Below are positions 1 to 7,249 of a stretch of DNA of 7,776 bases, piece by piece. Within the stretch, counting starts at the first letter, position 1; each line of letters opens with the position of its first letter. Source of the DNA: Bacillota bacterium (GTDB lineage Bacteria; Bacillota; Clostridia; Lachnospirales; Lachnospiraceae); assembly GCA_023436765.1 (NCBI GenBank), contig JAEZHX010000245.1:1-7776 (forward strand), read 5' to 3'. The position numbers and the translations under genes are program-made. The notes under the pieces were generated by a model. It saw only the letters and a list, made by a program, of their open reading frames with translations, ran no database searches and was not told where the DNA came from.

Positions 1-28
1 CAACGTTGTTATATTTATCGGCTAACGT

Positions 29-58
29 AAAAAAGGACAGTTCGCACTGTCCTTTTTC
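29..58 (-). terminator. Rho-independent terminator downstream of ftsH
   Basis: An 11-bp perfect stem (30-40 pairs with 47-57) encloses a six-base loop, and one extra T-A pair would reduce this to a TCGC tetraloop. Read on the minus strand, the core GGACAG...CTGTCC is followed by six T residues, the form of an intrinsic terminator. It lies about 220 bp past the ftsH stop, and no gene intervenes, so it probably ends the ftsH transcript. On the plus strand the T-run belongs to the stem, so it may also stop a convergent transcript entering from the left, outside the window. Confidence 0.75.
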
Positions 59-276
59 GGAGAAGGTATTTTTGTTACTTATGGGGGTGTAGCAAAAACT
101 ATATAATGTATTGGGGTTTACATTCATAGTATAGCACGTGCCTCAACATAAGTGTGCACAAACTTTACAAAATAATAATAATTTTTTCGTCAATATATAC
201 AAATATAGATTTACATATTAATACATTTCGCTCAAAGAGCTCCTTTGGATTCAACTACTGATAGAAGAATTCAAAA
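59..276. other. Intergenic region after ftsH, no gene found
   Basis: This AT-rich stretch lies between the ftsH stop and the terminator. I see no open frame with a ribosome binding site. A short hairpin (CAAAG/CTTTG, about 233-247) sits about 30 bases past the ftsH stop but has no T-run after it. A plus-strand TATAAT occurs at 102-107 without a matching -35 at normal distance. On the minus strand this is best read as the 3' untranslated part of the ftsH transcript. Confidence 0.5.
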
Positions 277-2097
277 CTAAACTTCGAATAGTGCTTCGAA
301 TTCTTCCCTGCCTATCCTCTCTTTTTCAATTAAAAGCTTTGCGCAATTCTCCAGCTTATCCATATTCTCCACCAGAATCCTCTTGGCTTCCTTATAGCAG
401 CCATCAATGATAGTTCTTACTTCCTCATCAATCTTATTTGCGATACTCTCGCTGTAGCTTCTGGTATGCGCAAGATCCCGTCCGATGAATACTTCGTCGT
501 CATCATTATCATAATTCACCATGCCGATAGATTCAGAGAAGCCATAACGGGTAACCATGGCTCTGGCAATCTTTGTTGCAGTCTTGATATCTCCCGAAGC
601 ACCAGTGGTGATATCCTCCATTATCAGTTCTTCAGCAGCTCTGCCACCGAGACCTACGATGATATCCTGACGCATTCTACCCCTGGTATCAAACATCTCA
701 TCCTTCTCGGGTAGGGGCATCGTATAGCCTGCAGCACCGGTTCCAGTCGGAATAATGGATACAGTATAGACAGGACCCACATCCGGAAGGACATGGAACA
801 GGATTGCATGACCGGCTTCATGATAAGCAGTGATCCTCTTCTCCTTCTCGGTGATAACCTTGCTCTTCTTCTCCTGACCAATACCGACCTTGATAAAGGC
901 CTTCTTAATATCCTCGGCGTTCAGAAAGCTTCGGTTATCCCTGGCTGCACCGATAGCTGCTTCATTCATCAGGTTTTCAAGATCGGCTCCCGTAAAGCCT
1001 GCCGTGGTCTGTGCGATCTGCTTCAGGTCCACATCATCGCCCAGCGGCTTACCCTTCGCATGTACCTGAAGGATCTCCTCCCTGCCCTTTACATCGGGCC
1101 GGCCAACAGCTACCTTACGGTCAAAGCGTCCGGGACGCAAAATTGCAGGGTCCAGGATATCAACACGGTTGGTTGCCGCCATTACGATGATTCCTTCGTT
1201 CACGCCGAAACCGTCCATCTCAACCAGCAGCTGATTTAAGGTCTGTTCCCTCTCATCATGGCCACCGCCCATGCCGGTTCCTCTGCGTCTGGCAACTGCA
1301 TCTATCTCATCTATGAATACAATACAAGGGGAATTCTTCTTCGCATCCTCAAATAGGTCTCTTACTCTGGATGCACCGACACCCACAAACATTTCCACGA
1401 AATCAGAACCGGAGATCGAAAAGAACGGAACTCCCGCTTCTCCTGCCACTGCCTTGGCAAGCAGGGTTTTACCGGTTCCCGGAGGTCCTACTAGCAGAAC
1501 ACCCTTCGGAATTCTCGCACCGACCTGGATGTACTTCTTCGGAGATTTTAAGAAATCCACGATCTCCTTCAGCTCATCCTTCTCCTCCTCAAGTCCTGCC
1601 ACATTCTTAAAGGTAGTCGTCTTATTCTCTTCTGTTGTCATCTTGGCCCTGCTCTTGCCGAAGTTCATTACCTTACTGTTGCCACCGCCGACAGATGCCT
1701 GATTTGACAGGAAGGAAAATAACGCAATCACGACTACGAAAATCAGAATATAGGGAAGTACCGTTGTTAAGAACCAGCTGGGTTTGGATATATTATGTGT
1801 ATAGAATTCTATATCTGCCTCTTTCAATATCCCCTTTATCTCATTGACATCGGTTACCGCTAAGTTCTCTTTTTTATCCTGATCTACCAGTGAAATTTTG
1901 ATTTCTCCGGTCGGAACTTCTTGGTTCTGATATATTTCAACCGATTGCACCCTGTCTGCCTTAATATCCTCGATCAACTGGGCTTCGGAATATTCATCTT
2001 TATTACTAGTACTGAAATTATCGGATACATATAATGTCATAATGATAATAGCCAGTATGATCAGGTAAAAACCATAGCCTTTCATTTGTTTTCTCAC
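277..2097 (-). CDS. ftsH: ATP-dependent zinc metalloprotease FtsH
   Basis: Membrane-anchored AAA+ protease that forms hexamers and degrades misfolded membrane proteins and selected regulators. Numbered from the GTG start (606 aa): a first membrane helix at about 8-22, an extracytoplasmic domain to about 108, and a second helix at about 111-130. The AAA+ module carries Walker A GPPGTGKT (204-211), the pore motif MFVGVG (about 236-241), Walker B with FIDEID (about 261-266) and the second region of homology with RPGRFDR (321-327). The M41 peptidase domain carries the zinc motif HEAGH (426-430) and a likely third ligand, Asp503, in SGD. Length is normal for the family and all key residues are present, so it should be active. 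Start: AAGGAGG lies 7 nt before GTG at 2097 but only 4 nt before the in-frame TTG at 2100, so GTG is preferred; an ATG at 2085 lies too far away. In B. subtilis ftsH also follows hprT, and TilS with HprT has been reported to affect ftsH expression there. Confidence 0.97.
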   Translation of the reverse strand: MRKQMKGYGFYLIILAIIIMTLYVSDNFSTSNKDEYSEAQLIEDIKADRVQSVEIYQNQEVPTGEIKISLVDQDKKENLAVTDVNEIKGILKEADIEFYTHNISKPSWFLTTVLPYILIFVVVIALFSFLSNQASVGGGNSKVMNFGKSRAKMTTEENKTTTFKNVAGLEEEKDELKEIVDFLKSPKKYIQVGARIPKGVLLVGPPGTGKTLLAKAVAGEAGVPFFSISGSDFVEMFVGVGASRVRDLFEDAKKNSPCIVFIDEIDAVARRRGTGMGGGHDEREQTLNQLLVEMDGFGVNEGIIVMAATNRVDILDPAILRPGRFDRKVAVGRPDVKGREEILQVHAKGKPLGDDVDLKQIAQTTAGFTGADLENLMNEAAIGAARDNRSFLNAEDIKKAFIKVGIGQEKKSKVITEKEKRITAYHEAGHAILFHVLPDVGPVYTVSIIPTGTGAAGYTMPLPEKDEMFDTRGRMRQDIIVGLGGRAAEELIMEDITTGASGDIKTATKIARAMVTRYGFSESIGMVNYDNDDDEVFIGRDLAHTRSYSESIANKIDEEVRTIIDGCYKEAKRILVENMDKLENCAKLLIEKERIGREEFEALFEV

Positions 2098-2234
2098 CAA
2101 ACAACCTCCTTCAAAGCAAATCTAATCTATCTATATCCTATTTGATGATTTCTTATGACTATTCAGTCATACGATTCTTACGAACCGCGCATTGATGCGC
2201 TTATGCACTACAACTAATAAATAGTTACGATAGC
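2098..2234 (-). other. hpt-ftsH spacer with two small hairpins
   Basis: This 134-bp gap holds two perfect small inverted repeats. TATGACT/AGTCATA (2154-2171) has a four-base loop, and GCGCA/TGCGC (2187-2200) also has a four-base loop. Neither is followed by a T-run on the minus strand, so they do not look like terminators. They may be RNA processing or stability elements in an hpt-ftsH transcript, or lie in the ftsH leader. A strong ribosome binding site (AAGGAGG, about 2105-2111) precedes ftsH. I find no convincing -35/-10 pair for ftsH, so whether it has its own promoter is open. Confidence 0.45.
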
Positions 2235-2753
2235 TTATTCAATAACACCAACATAGGGTAAATTTCTATATAGCTGCTGATAATCCAAACCATACCCAAC
2301 CACAAATTTATCCGGTATCTCGAAGCCGACATACTTCACATCCACATCCGTAACCCTGCGGTCAGGCTTATCAAGTAACGTACAGATTTCGATACTCTCG
2401 GGAGACCTGGTGCTGAGCAGATCCATCAAATACGCCAATGTTCTTCCGGAATCAATGATGTCCTCAACAATTAAGACATGCTGTCCCTGGATGGATTCAT
2501 CCAAATCCTTTACAATTTTTACGCGGCCTGAGCTCACGGTCTCATTACCGTAGCTGGATACGGACATAAAATCGAAGGTCAACGGAAGCGTAATTCTCTT
2601 AGCCAAATCACAGCTGAAAAATATACTTCCCTTTAAAATACAGATCAGGTGAATGCTCTTTCCCTCATAATCCTTGTTGATTTGTTCTGCTAATTCTTTA
2701 ATCCTTAAATTAACCTGATTTTCCGAAATCAAAACACTTACGTTATCTTCCAT
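2235..2753 (-). CDS. hpt: Hypoxanthine (guanine) phosphoribosyltransferase
   Basis: Cytosolic purine salvage enzyme that joins hypoxanthine or guanine to PRPP, giving IMP or GMP and pyrophosphate. The 172-aa product has the type I phosphoribosyltransferase layout: LKG loop (40-42), the flexible loop with SSYG (66-69), the PRPP-binding motif VLIVEDIIDSGRTL (93-106) with the acidic pair Glu97-Asp98 and the likely general base Asp101, and the purine-binding segment KFVVGYGLDY (149-158). Length fits the family. Start: ATG at 2753 has GGAGG 9 nt upstream. An in-frame ATG at 2774 would add seven mostly basic residues and lies ahead of that site, so it was rejected. The start overlaps the end of tilS by 11 bp, which suggests translational coupling. 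The gene is called hprT or hpt in relatives. Confidence 0.95.
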   Translation of the reverse strand: MEDNVSVLISENQVNLRIKELAEQINKDYEGKSIHLICILKGSIFFSCDLAKRITLPLTFDFMSVSSYGNETVSSGRVKIVKDLDESIQGQHVLIVEDIIDSGRTLAYLMDLLSTRSPESIEICTLLDKPDRRVTDVDVKYVGFEIPDKFVVGYGLDYQQLYRNLPYVGVIE

Positions 2754-4203
2754 CTTCTTTTTCCTCCGCGTCATTTATAGTAATCCAAAGTATTCTAGTT
2801 GTTTCCTTCGTTATCTTATACTTCTCACTCATGCGGTCCCCGTCTGCGAGAATCCACAGGATATGGCTGCCATCCGCTATCAGCAGCACTGAGTCCCGCT
2901 GCTCCTTCGGAAGCTTTTGGTCTATGAAATAATCCTTAAGCTTTTTTCTTCCTCCCAGGCTGTTTATCTGAAGAAAATCACCGTCTTTCCGGGTTCTTAA
3001 CTCTAAAGCATTCTCTATTTTATCATAGTCAAACCATTTCGTACAACTATTTTTAGGAAATGTTAATCCTTTTTTATTGGATATAACTCCCGTTTCTACT
3101 GTTATCCCAACAGGATCTGCTACTACACTGCCCGGTAGCTTAAGTATAACCGGATCAATCCGAACCTTTACCTCCTGTGTCAGGATTAGTTTCTCCTGTC
3201 GAAATACCCTGATCGTTTGATAACTGCGCTTCGCTGTAACACCGTAAGGTAGACTGATCTGTTTTCCAACCGGTTTACTCAACAGCTCCAATAGCTTAAG
3301 TACATGGGTTCTGCCGATATCCTTGCGGCTACCGGTCAGCTTCTCAAGGAGCTTTATGATGATACCCTTCTGAATAACGATATCCTCCCGATTCATAGCC
3401 TCTACATCAAACTCAAATAAAGGCACTCCGTCCACTTCCAGAAAGCGTACGAGTTCCAGCTGCTTTGCCGTAACTTGCTTCTCAATAAAGTCACTTGCTT
3501 CCTTCAGTTCCTCTGCTGCCTCGGTAATATGAATAACAGCACCGGAGTTAACCTCTCTAGTAACATAGGAAAGGACTTTATTCCGCAGCTTATTGCGGCT
3601 GTAGCACTCGCTAAGGTTACTGGCGTCAGTACAGTATTCTATCCGGTTATTGGTCAGATATTCCTCAATCTCTTCCCTAAGGACACATAGAAGAGGACGT
3701 ATCATTGTAATACTTTTCTGGTCACGGCTTGCTTCCCTTGAGGAGGAGATACCCCCTAAGCCTCTGATTCCGCTGCCACGAAACAGGTGAAAAAGCACAG
3801 TTTCTGCATTATCATTTCTATTATGTGCAATCGCGATTTTATTACACCCATGGGTATTACATATTGTGAGAAAGGTACTGTATCGGAGCTCTCTTCCCGC
3901 TTCCTCCTCAGTCATGCCTTCTTCTTCGGCAATGCGTGGGATATCATACCGATAGCTTAGGAACGGAAGCCCGAGCTTATCTGCAAGCCGGTGTACGAAT
4001 TCCTCATCCCTGTCAGCCTCTTCTCCCCTTATTCCGTGATGGACATGTGCAACGAGCAGCTGAACGGCTTTATTTTGGTATAATTCGTTTAGTATATGGA
4101 GAAGACAGACCGAATCTGCCCCACCTGATACACCGACAACGATTTTATCCCCCTCGGTTATTAAATTATTCTCATCAATATATTTTGATACTTTATCAAT
4201 CAT
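2743..4203 (-). CDS. tilS: tRNA(Ile)-lysidine synthase TilS
   Basis: Uses ATP and lysine to convert cytidine 34 of the CAU-anticodon tRNA-Ile to lysidine, switching its decoding from AUG to AUA and its charging from Met to Ile. It is essential in most bacteria. The 486-aa product has the N-type ATP pyrophosphatase loop SGGADS (26-31), the conserved HVHHGIRGEEADRDEEFV segment (53-70), EAGRELRYS (101-109), AHNRNDNAETVLFHL (126-140) and the downstream GSGIRGLGG (143-151), followed by RPLL (169-172). The C-terminal TilS domain (about 391-473) includes LRTRKDGD, GGRKKLKDYFID and SEKYKI. Length is close to that of the B. subtilis enzyme. The start ATG at 4203 is the only suitable one, since nearby upstream ATGs run into stops. 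Its ribosome binding site is weak (GGGATGA). A sigma-A-like promoter lies upstream and hpt overlaps its end. Confidence 0.96.
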   Translation of the reverse strand: MIDKVSKYIDENNLITEGDKIVVGVSGGADSVCLLHILNELYQNKAVQLLVAHVHHGIRGEEADRDEEFVHRLADKLGLPFLSYRYDIPRIAEEEGMTEEEAGRELRYSTFLTICNTHGCNKIAIAHNRNDNAETVLFHLFRGSGIRGLGGISSSREASRDQKSITMIRPLLCVLREEIEEYLTNNRIEYCTDASNLSECYSRNKLRNKVLSYVTREVNSGAVIHITEAAEELKEASDFIEKQVTAKQLELVRFLEVDGVPLFEFDVEAMNREDIVIQKGIIIKLLEKLTGSRKDIGRTHVLKLLELLSKPVGKQISLPYGVTAKRSYQTIRVFRQEKLILTQEVKVRIDPVILKLPGSVVADPVGITVETGVISNKKGLTFPKNSCTKWFDYDKIENALELRTRKDGDFLQINSLGGRKKLKDYFIDQKLPKEQRDSVLLIADGSHILWILADGDRMSEKYKITKETTRILWITINDAEEKEDGR

Positions 4204-4227
4204 GTCTTCATCCCATGGTAATGTTGA

Positions 4228-4246
4228 TGCCCGGCTTTCTCGGGCA
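4228..4246 (-). promoter_or_regulatory. GC-rich hairpin in the tilS leader
   Basis: TGCCCG (4228-4233) pairs perfectly with CGGGCA (4241-4246) around a seven-base loop. It sits 24 bp before the tilS start, in the RNA expected from the 4292-4320 promoter. No T-run follows on the minus strand, so it is not an intrinsic terminator. With the weak tilS ribosome binding site it could modulate translation or protect the RNA 5' region; its function is unknown. Confidence 0.4.
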
Positions 4247-4291
4247 GGTACTCTGCTGTTAAGCCGAATGACACAGGGCTACTTTTATCTC

Positions 4292-4320
4292 ATCATAATC
4301 CATTCATACCTAATTTTCAA
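4292..4320 (-). promoter_or_regulatory. Sigma-A-like promoter for tilS-hpt-ftsH
   Basis: On the minus strand TTGAAA (4320-4315, 5 of 6 to consensus) and TATGAT (4297-4292, 5 of 6) are separated by exactly 17 bp. The pair lies just after the spoIIE stop and about 90 bp before tilS. It would let the housekeeping genes be expressed during growth, when the sporulation promoter of spoIIE is off. This is a sequence match only. Confidence 0.6.
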
Positions 4321-4338
4321 TCCATTTTATTCTATCTT

Positions 4339-6627
4339 CTATTTTAACCAGATTCCGGCAGTAATTACAGTCATATCATCCTTAGGAGTATAATTACTCT
4401 GCTCCAGGGTTTTATCCAGAATGCGGTTTGCGATCTCCTGCGGATTAACGCTTTTCATTTCACTAATCAGTTGCTCCATGAAGGCCTCCTTATTCTCCTC
4501 CATAATAGAATCCAGGACCCCATCCGTCACCATGATAATAATATCACCCTCATACAGCTTCTTTGTTACCGAATCATAATCCACATTACCGAACATACCG
4601 ATGGGCAGTGTCGTAGAGCTTATGGTTTCTACCCAGTTATCACGCTTGATAAAAGCAGCAGCCGCACCGATCTTCGTAAACTCACACATCCCGGTAAACA
4701 GATTGATCATTCCCATATCAATCGTAGTAAAGCTCTGCTTATCAGCCTTCAGCACCAGACTGGAGTTAATCAATTTGATTGCAGTCTCTGTCTTGAAGCC
4801 GGCTTCGATTAGCTGTTCCAGAAGACCGATTACAGTCTCACTCTCCTGTCCGGCCTCTGATCCTGTCCCCATGCCGTCCGACAGGGCAATCATAAAATTA
4901 CCTGCTTCAAGCTTAAGCAGAGAGAAATTATCCCCAGATACATTATCCTTCATTGCCCTAGCAACTCCGGTAAGCACCTTGAACTTTGTATCCTCGATAA
5001 ATATGAAATTCTCATACTCTTTGGATAGAACAGTCTTTGAGGAATCCGACACCCGAAACCTGATTCCAAGTGACTCTCCGATCATATTTGCTGCTTCCTT
5101 TGCTGTAATGCATCTACTCCTGGAGGCAGAAGCATTGAGATAGATCTCCTTTCTCTTATCACTTCGCTCAATGATCGTAATGCTCTTCACCCGGATATGA
5201 CCGGAATTCAGTTTCCGGCGTACCATCTCCTCCTCCGGCTTTAAGGACAGAGCAGTACTGTAGATGTCTCCTGTAATATTCTGAATGCAGCTAGACACCT
5301 CCTTCAGCTGATCAGCGATCACTTCCCTGCTTTCTGCGACCCGGTTGCTCCAGATGTGGTTTAACTTCGCTATCTCAAACCCTCTGTTTGTTTCCTGAAG
5401 AAACTGGTCTGCACAGATGCAGGCATCAAGAAAGGATTGCGGAATATCCTCCTTCTGTATAAAACCGTTCTTCTCAGCAATATCAAACATGCTGCAGGTG
5501 GATTGATAGGTATCCTTAAAATTCTGCTCCCAACATAAGTTGCATTTATTACAGTTCTTACACAGCTTTTCGGAGATGTCCTCAAAGATATAATTCAGCT
5601 CCTGCTGTTTGAATTTCGTCTGCTTGTCGCTAATAGACTCCAGGGTTTTGGACAGCTTAAGGAAGGAGTCGGAAAACACCTTCATTCTGGAATTGGCGAT
5701 TTTCTTCAGATGCTGTGCAGCCAGGGACTCCCTGCCCTTTTCTCCTTCCACTGAGTCTACACGATAAACAATACTGTGAGGAAGTAAAAGAAAAATAAGG
5801 ATCGCTGAAGCCAATGCCCCGGCTTCCCGGACAGAAAGCGCCATGTCCTCATAGATAAGACCACCGAAGCCTGCAGAAAGAGCAAAGATAGCTGCTGTCG
5901 GGATTCTTCCCAGTTCACGGAAAGCAGCTGTGATGACCCCCATCATAGTATAAATACTAATTCCCGACAGAGGAGCCCCGCGCAGCGTCAGGGCAAAACC
6001 GGATACAGCTCCCGCAACCGTTCCCTGACCGACGCCGTACTTATATGTAAAAAATAATATGATAAAATATACTGCTGTCTCTACCGGTGCAACATTCGGA
6101 CCCCCGATATCGGGGACAGCATATAGGAATACCGCAACCAGGAATGCCAGGCTGACCATCTGTTCATTGCTGATTCTATAATTCCTGCCTTCACTGAGAA
6201 GTAAGCTTGTCCCGCTTCCAAAGATCACTGCAGAAATATAAGCAATCAATGACTCCAAAGCTGCCAAGGCAATATAATCCACAGACCAACCTACAGAAGC
6301 GGCTTCAATCAACGAGAAGATACCCAGAATTACAGGAGGCAAGGCATACAGTACGGATCTGGAGATATCCTTCCTCTTCAGCAGCGGTGTCTCCAGTAGG
6401 ACAAGGGATGCCACCAGGGTTAACAGGTATTTAAGTGCTACCGTAAATGGTAGCGCACTGTAAATACCTGCAAGAACCGCAAAAAAAAGCAGCCCTCCTC
6501 CAGCCCTCTCAAGGTAAGCCGCAGTGAAAATGCCGACTGCAAGGGGATCCATCTGAAAGAACACTGCCCTTGCGATAACAAAACCAAACAAATATACTAT
6601 AATAGATCTGATCCGTAAAAATTTCAT
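4339..6627 (-). CDS. spoIIE: Stage II sporulation protein E (membrane PP2C phosphatase)
   Basis: In B. subtilis SpoIIE localises to the polar septum with FtsZ and dephosphorylates the anti-anti-sigma factor SpoIIAA, releasing sigma-F in the forespore. The 762-aa product (827 in B. subtilis) has a hydrophobic N-terminal third (about 8-288) with around ten membrane segments. A central region (about 300-550) contains CKNCNKCNLCW (356-366). The C-terminal PP2C/SpoIIE phosphatase domain (about 560-762) carries DGMGTG (584-589), SFTTIDMGMINL (632-643), GAAAAF (654-659), TLPIG (673-677), TDGVLDS (701-707) and DDMTVI (750-755). The metal-binding aspartates (584, 702, 751) are present, so it should be active. 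Start: ATG at 6627 has AAGGAG 9 nt upstream. The longer frame to ATG 6660 would place this site inside the coding region, so it was rejected. A Spo0A-type promoter lies upstream. No clear terminator follows, so read-through into tilS is possible. Confidence 0.96.
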   Translation of the reverse strand: MKFLRIRSIIVYLFGFVIARAVFFQMDPLAVGIFTAAYLERAGGGLLFFAVLAGIYSALPFTVALKYLLTLVASLVLLETPLLKRKDISRSVLYALPPVILGIFSLIEAASVGWSVDYIALAALESLIAYISAVIFGSGTSLLLSEGRNYRISNEQMVSLAFLVAVFLYAVPDIGGPNVAPVETAVYFIILFFTYKYGVGQGTVAGAVSGFALTLRGAPLSGISIYTMMGVITAAFRELGRIPTAAIFALSAGFGGLIYEDMALSVREAGALASAILIFLLLPHSIVYRVDSVEGEKGRESLAAQHLKKIANSRMKVFSDSFLKLSKTLESISDKQTKFKQQELNYIFEDISEKLCKNCNKCNLCWEQNFKDTYQSTCSMFDIAEKNGFIQKEDIPQSFLDACICADQFLQETNRGFEIAKLNHIWSNRVAESREVIADQLKEVSSCIQNITGDIYSTALSLKPEEEMVRRKLNSGHIRVKSITIIERSDKRKEIYLNASASRSRCITAKEAANMIGESLGIRFRVSDSSKTVLSKEYENFIFIEDTKFKVLTGVARAMKDNVSGDNFSLLKLEAGNFMIALSDGMGTGSEAGQESETVIGLLEQLIEAGFKTETAIKLINSSLVLKADKQSFTTIDMGMINLFTGMCEFTKIGAAAAFIKRDNWVETISSTTLPIGMFGNVDYDSVTKKLYEGDIIIMVTDGVLDSIMEENKEAFMEQLISEMKSVNPQEIANRILDKTLEQSNYTPKDDMTVITAGIWLK

Positions 6628-6636
6628 ATTGCTCCG

Positions 6637-6642
6637 CTCCTT
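6637..6642 (-). promoter_or_regulatory. spoIIE ribosome binding site that decides the start
   Basis: AAGGAG on the minus strand lies 9 nt upstream of the ATG at 6627. It settles the start in favour of the 762-residue protein (MKFLRIRS...) over the in-frame ATG at 6660. Confidence 0.8.
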
Positions 6643-6677
6643 TTGCTTCCAATGTCGCATCGATGTACGTGTTTGTT

Positions 6678-6710
6678 ATTATAGGCAGTAGCAAATGAAA
6701 TCTTTGTCAA
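6678..6710 (-). promoter_or_regulatory. Spo0A-dependent sigma-A promoter of spoIIE (21-bp spacer)
   Basis: On the minus strand a perfect TTGACA (6710-6705) and a perfect TATAAT (6683-6678) are separated by 21 bp, four more than the optimum. B. subtilis spoIIE and spoIIG promoters are known for the same arrangement: consensus hexamers too far apart for sigma-A holoenzyme alone, rescued by phosphorylated Spo0A. Transcription would start near 6671, giving a leader of about 45 nt. The overlapping 0A box supports this reading. Confidence 0.85.
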
Positions 6711-6711
6711 A
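6703..6711 (+). promoter_or_regulatory. 0A box (Spo0A binding site) over the spoIIE -35
   Basis: TTTGTCAAA on the plus strand is a full match to the Spo0A consensus TTTGTCRAA. It overlaps the -35 hexamer of the spoIIE promoter, where Spo0A-P contacts sigma-A in the B. subtilis homologues. Confidence 0.75.
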
Positions 6712-6736
6712 TATTATACCGCGATATTCAAAACTT

Positions 6737-6745
6737 ATTGACAAG
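6737..6745 (-). promoter_or_regulatory. Second, weaker 0A box upstream of spoIIE
   Basis: CTTGTCAAT on the minus strand matches 7 of 9 bases of TTTGTCRAA and contains the core TTGTCAA. It lies about 34 bp upstream of the -35 box, so paired or cooperative Spo0A binding is plausible. A poorer TTCGATA-type match lies further upstream near 6770. Confidence 0.45.
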
Positions 6746-7173
6746 AATTCCATGGAAACTCTGATTCTATCGAATGTAGGAACCTCATCCTTTTTAAGAC
6801 CCTGATAACAAATCCCCCTCACAATCCATAATAAAAACCTAAAATTCACAACTTACTCCACATGTACCCTAAGAATAAATCCCTACAATTTTCTTAGTTA
6901 CCCGGAAAATATCTTCAATTTCAACGATTCTAGCTTCCATGCCGATTAGCATTACTATTCCCAACCCCTAAACATCACCATCAATCAAACTTATACTCCA
7001 CACCAATCAAATCTTTATACCCGCTATAAAGAAGCTGTGGAAAACACCCTCTCATAGATGAATGTTGTTTCATGGTAAAAAACTTCTTGAGTGTTATGAA
7101 AAAGTAATCGATTAATTGTGGAGGATTTAGAACTAGGATAATAAAGTCGCTGCATTATTAGGGTTAGGATACA
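6746..7173. other. AT-rich non-coding region upstream of spoIIE
   Basis: About 430 bp without an open frame of useful length, ribosome binding site, clear terminator or promoter pair on either strand. Its composition is more AT-rich than the flanking genes, and stop codons are frequent in all frames. It may be upstream regulatory DNA of spoIIE or simply degraded sequence; I recognise nothing specific. Confidence 0.5.
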
Positions 7174-7223
7174 TACCGTGTTAGAGTCTTAGTTACTAGA
7201 ATCTTACCGTATTAAGGTCTTAA
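7174..7223. repeat. Two-copy imperfect repeat, 31-bp period
   Basis: TACCGTGTTAGAGTCTTAG (7174-7192) recurs as TACCGTATTAAGGTCTTAA (7205-7223), differing at four positions. The copies are 31 bp apart start to start. The sequence is low in complexity and no function is apparent. It lies just before the 14-bp tandem repeats and may share their origin by slippage. Confidence 0.45.
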
Positions 7224-7249
7224 GATATTAAAATAATTATCATGAAATA

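Noticed and set aside
72..107. Plus-strand promoter ending in TATAAT at 102-107
   Set aside because: The nearest TTGTTA is 24 bp upstream and no gene follows on the plus strand.
793..1702. Plus-strand open frames antisense to ftsH
   Set aside because: They lie entirely within a clearly coding minus-strand gene with intact AAA+ and protease motifs, and their translations look like frame shadows.
2754..2774. N-terminal extension of Hpt to ATG at 2774
   Set aside because: The GGAGG site lies downstream of that ATG and fits the start at 2753, and the extra residues are basic and not typical of the family.
4601..5143. 180-codon plus-strand open frame antisense to spoIIE
   Set aside because: It covers the conserved PP2C domain on the other strand, shows no family motifs and has no ribosome binding site.
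6628..6660. N-terminal extension of SpoIIE to ATG at 6660
   Set aside because: The AAGGAG ribosome binding site lies inside this extension and points to ATG 6627.
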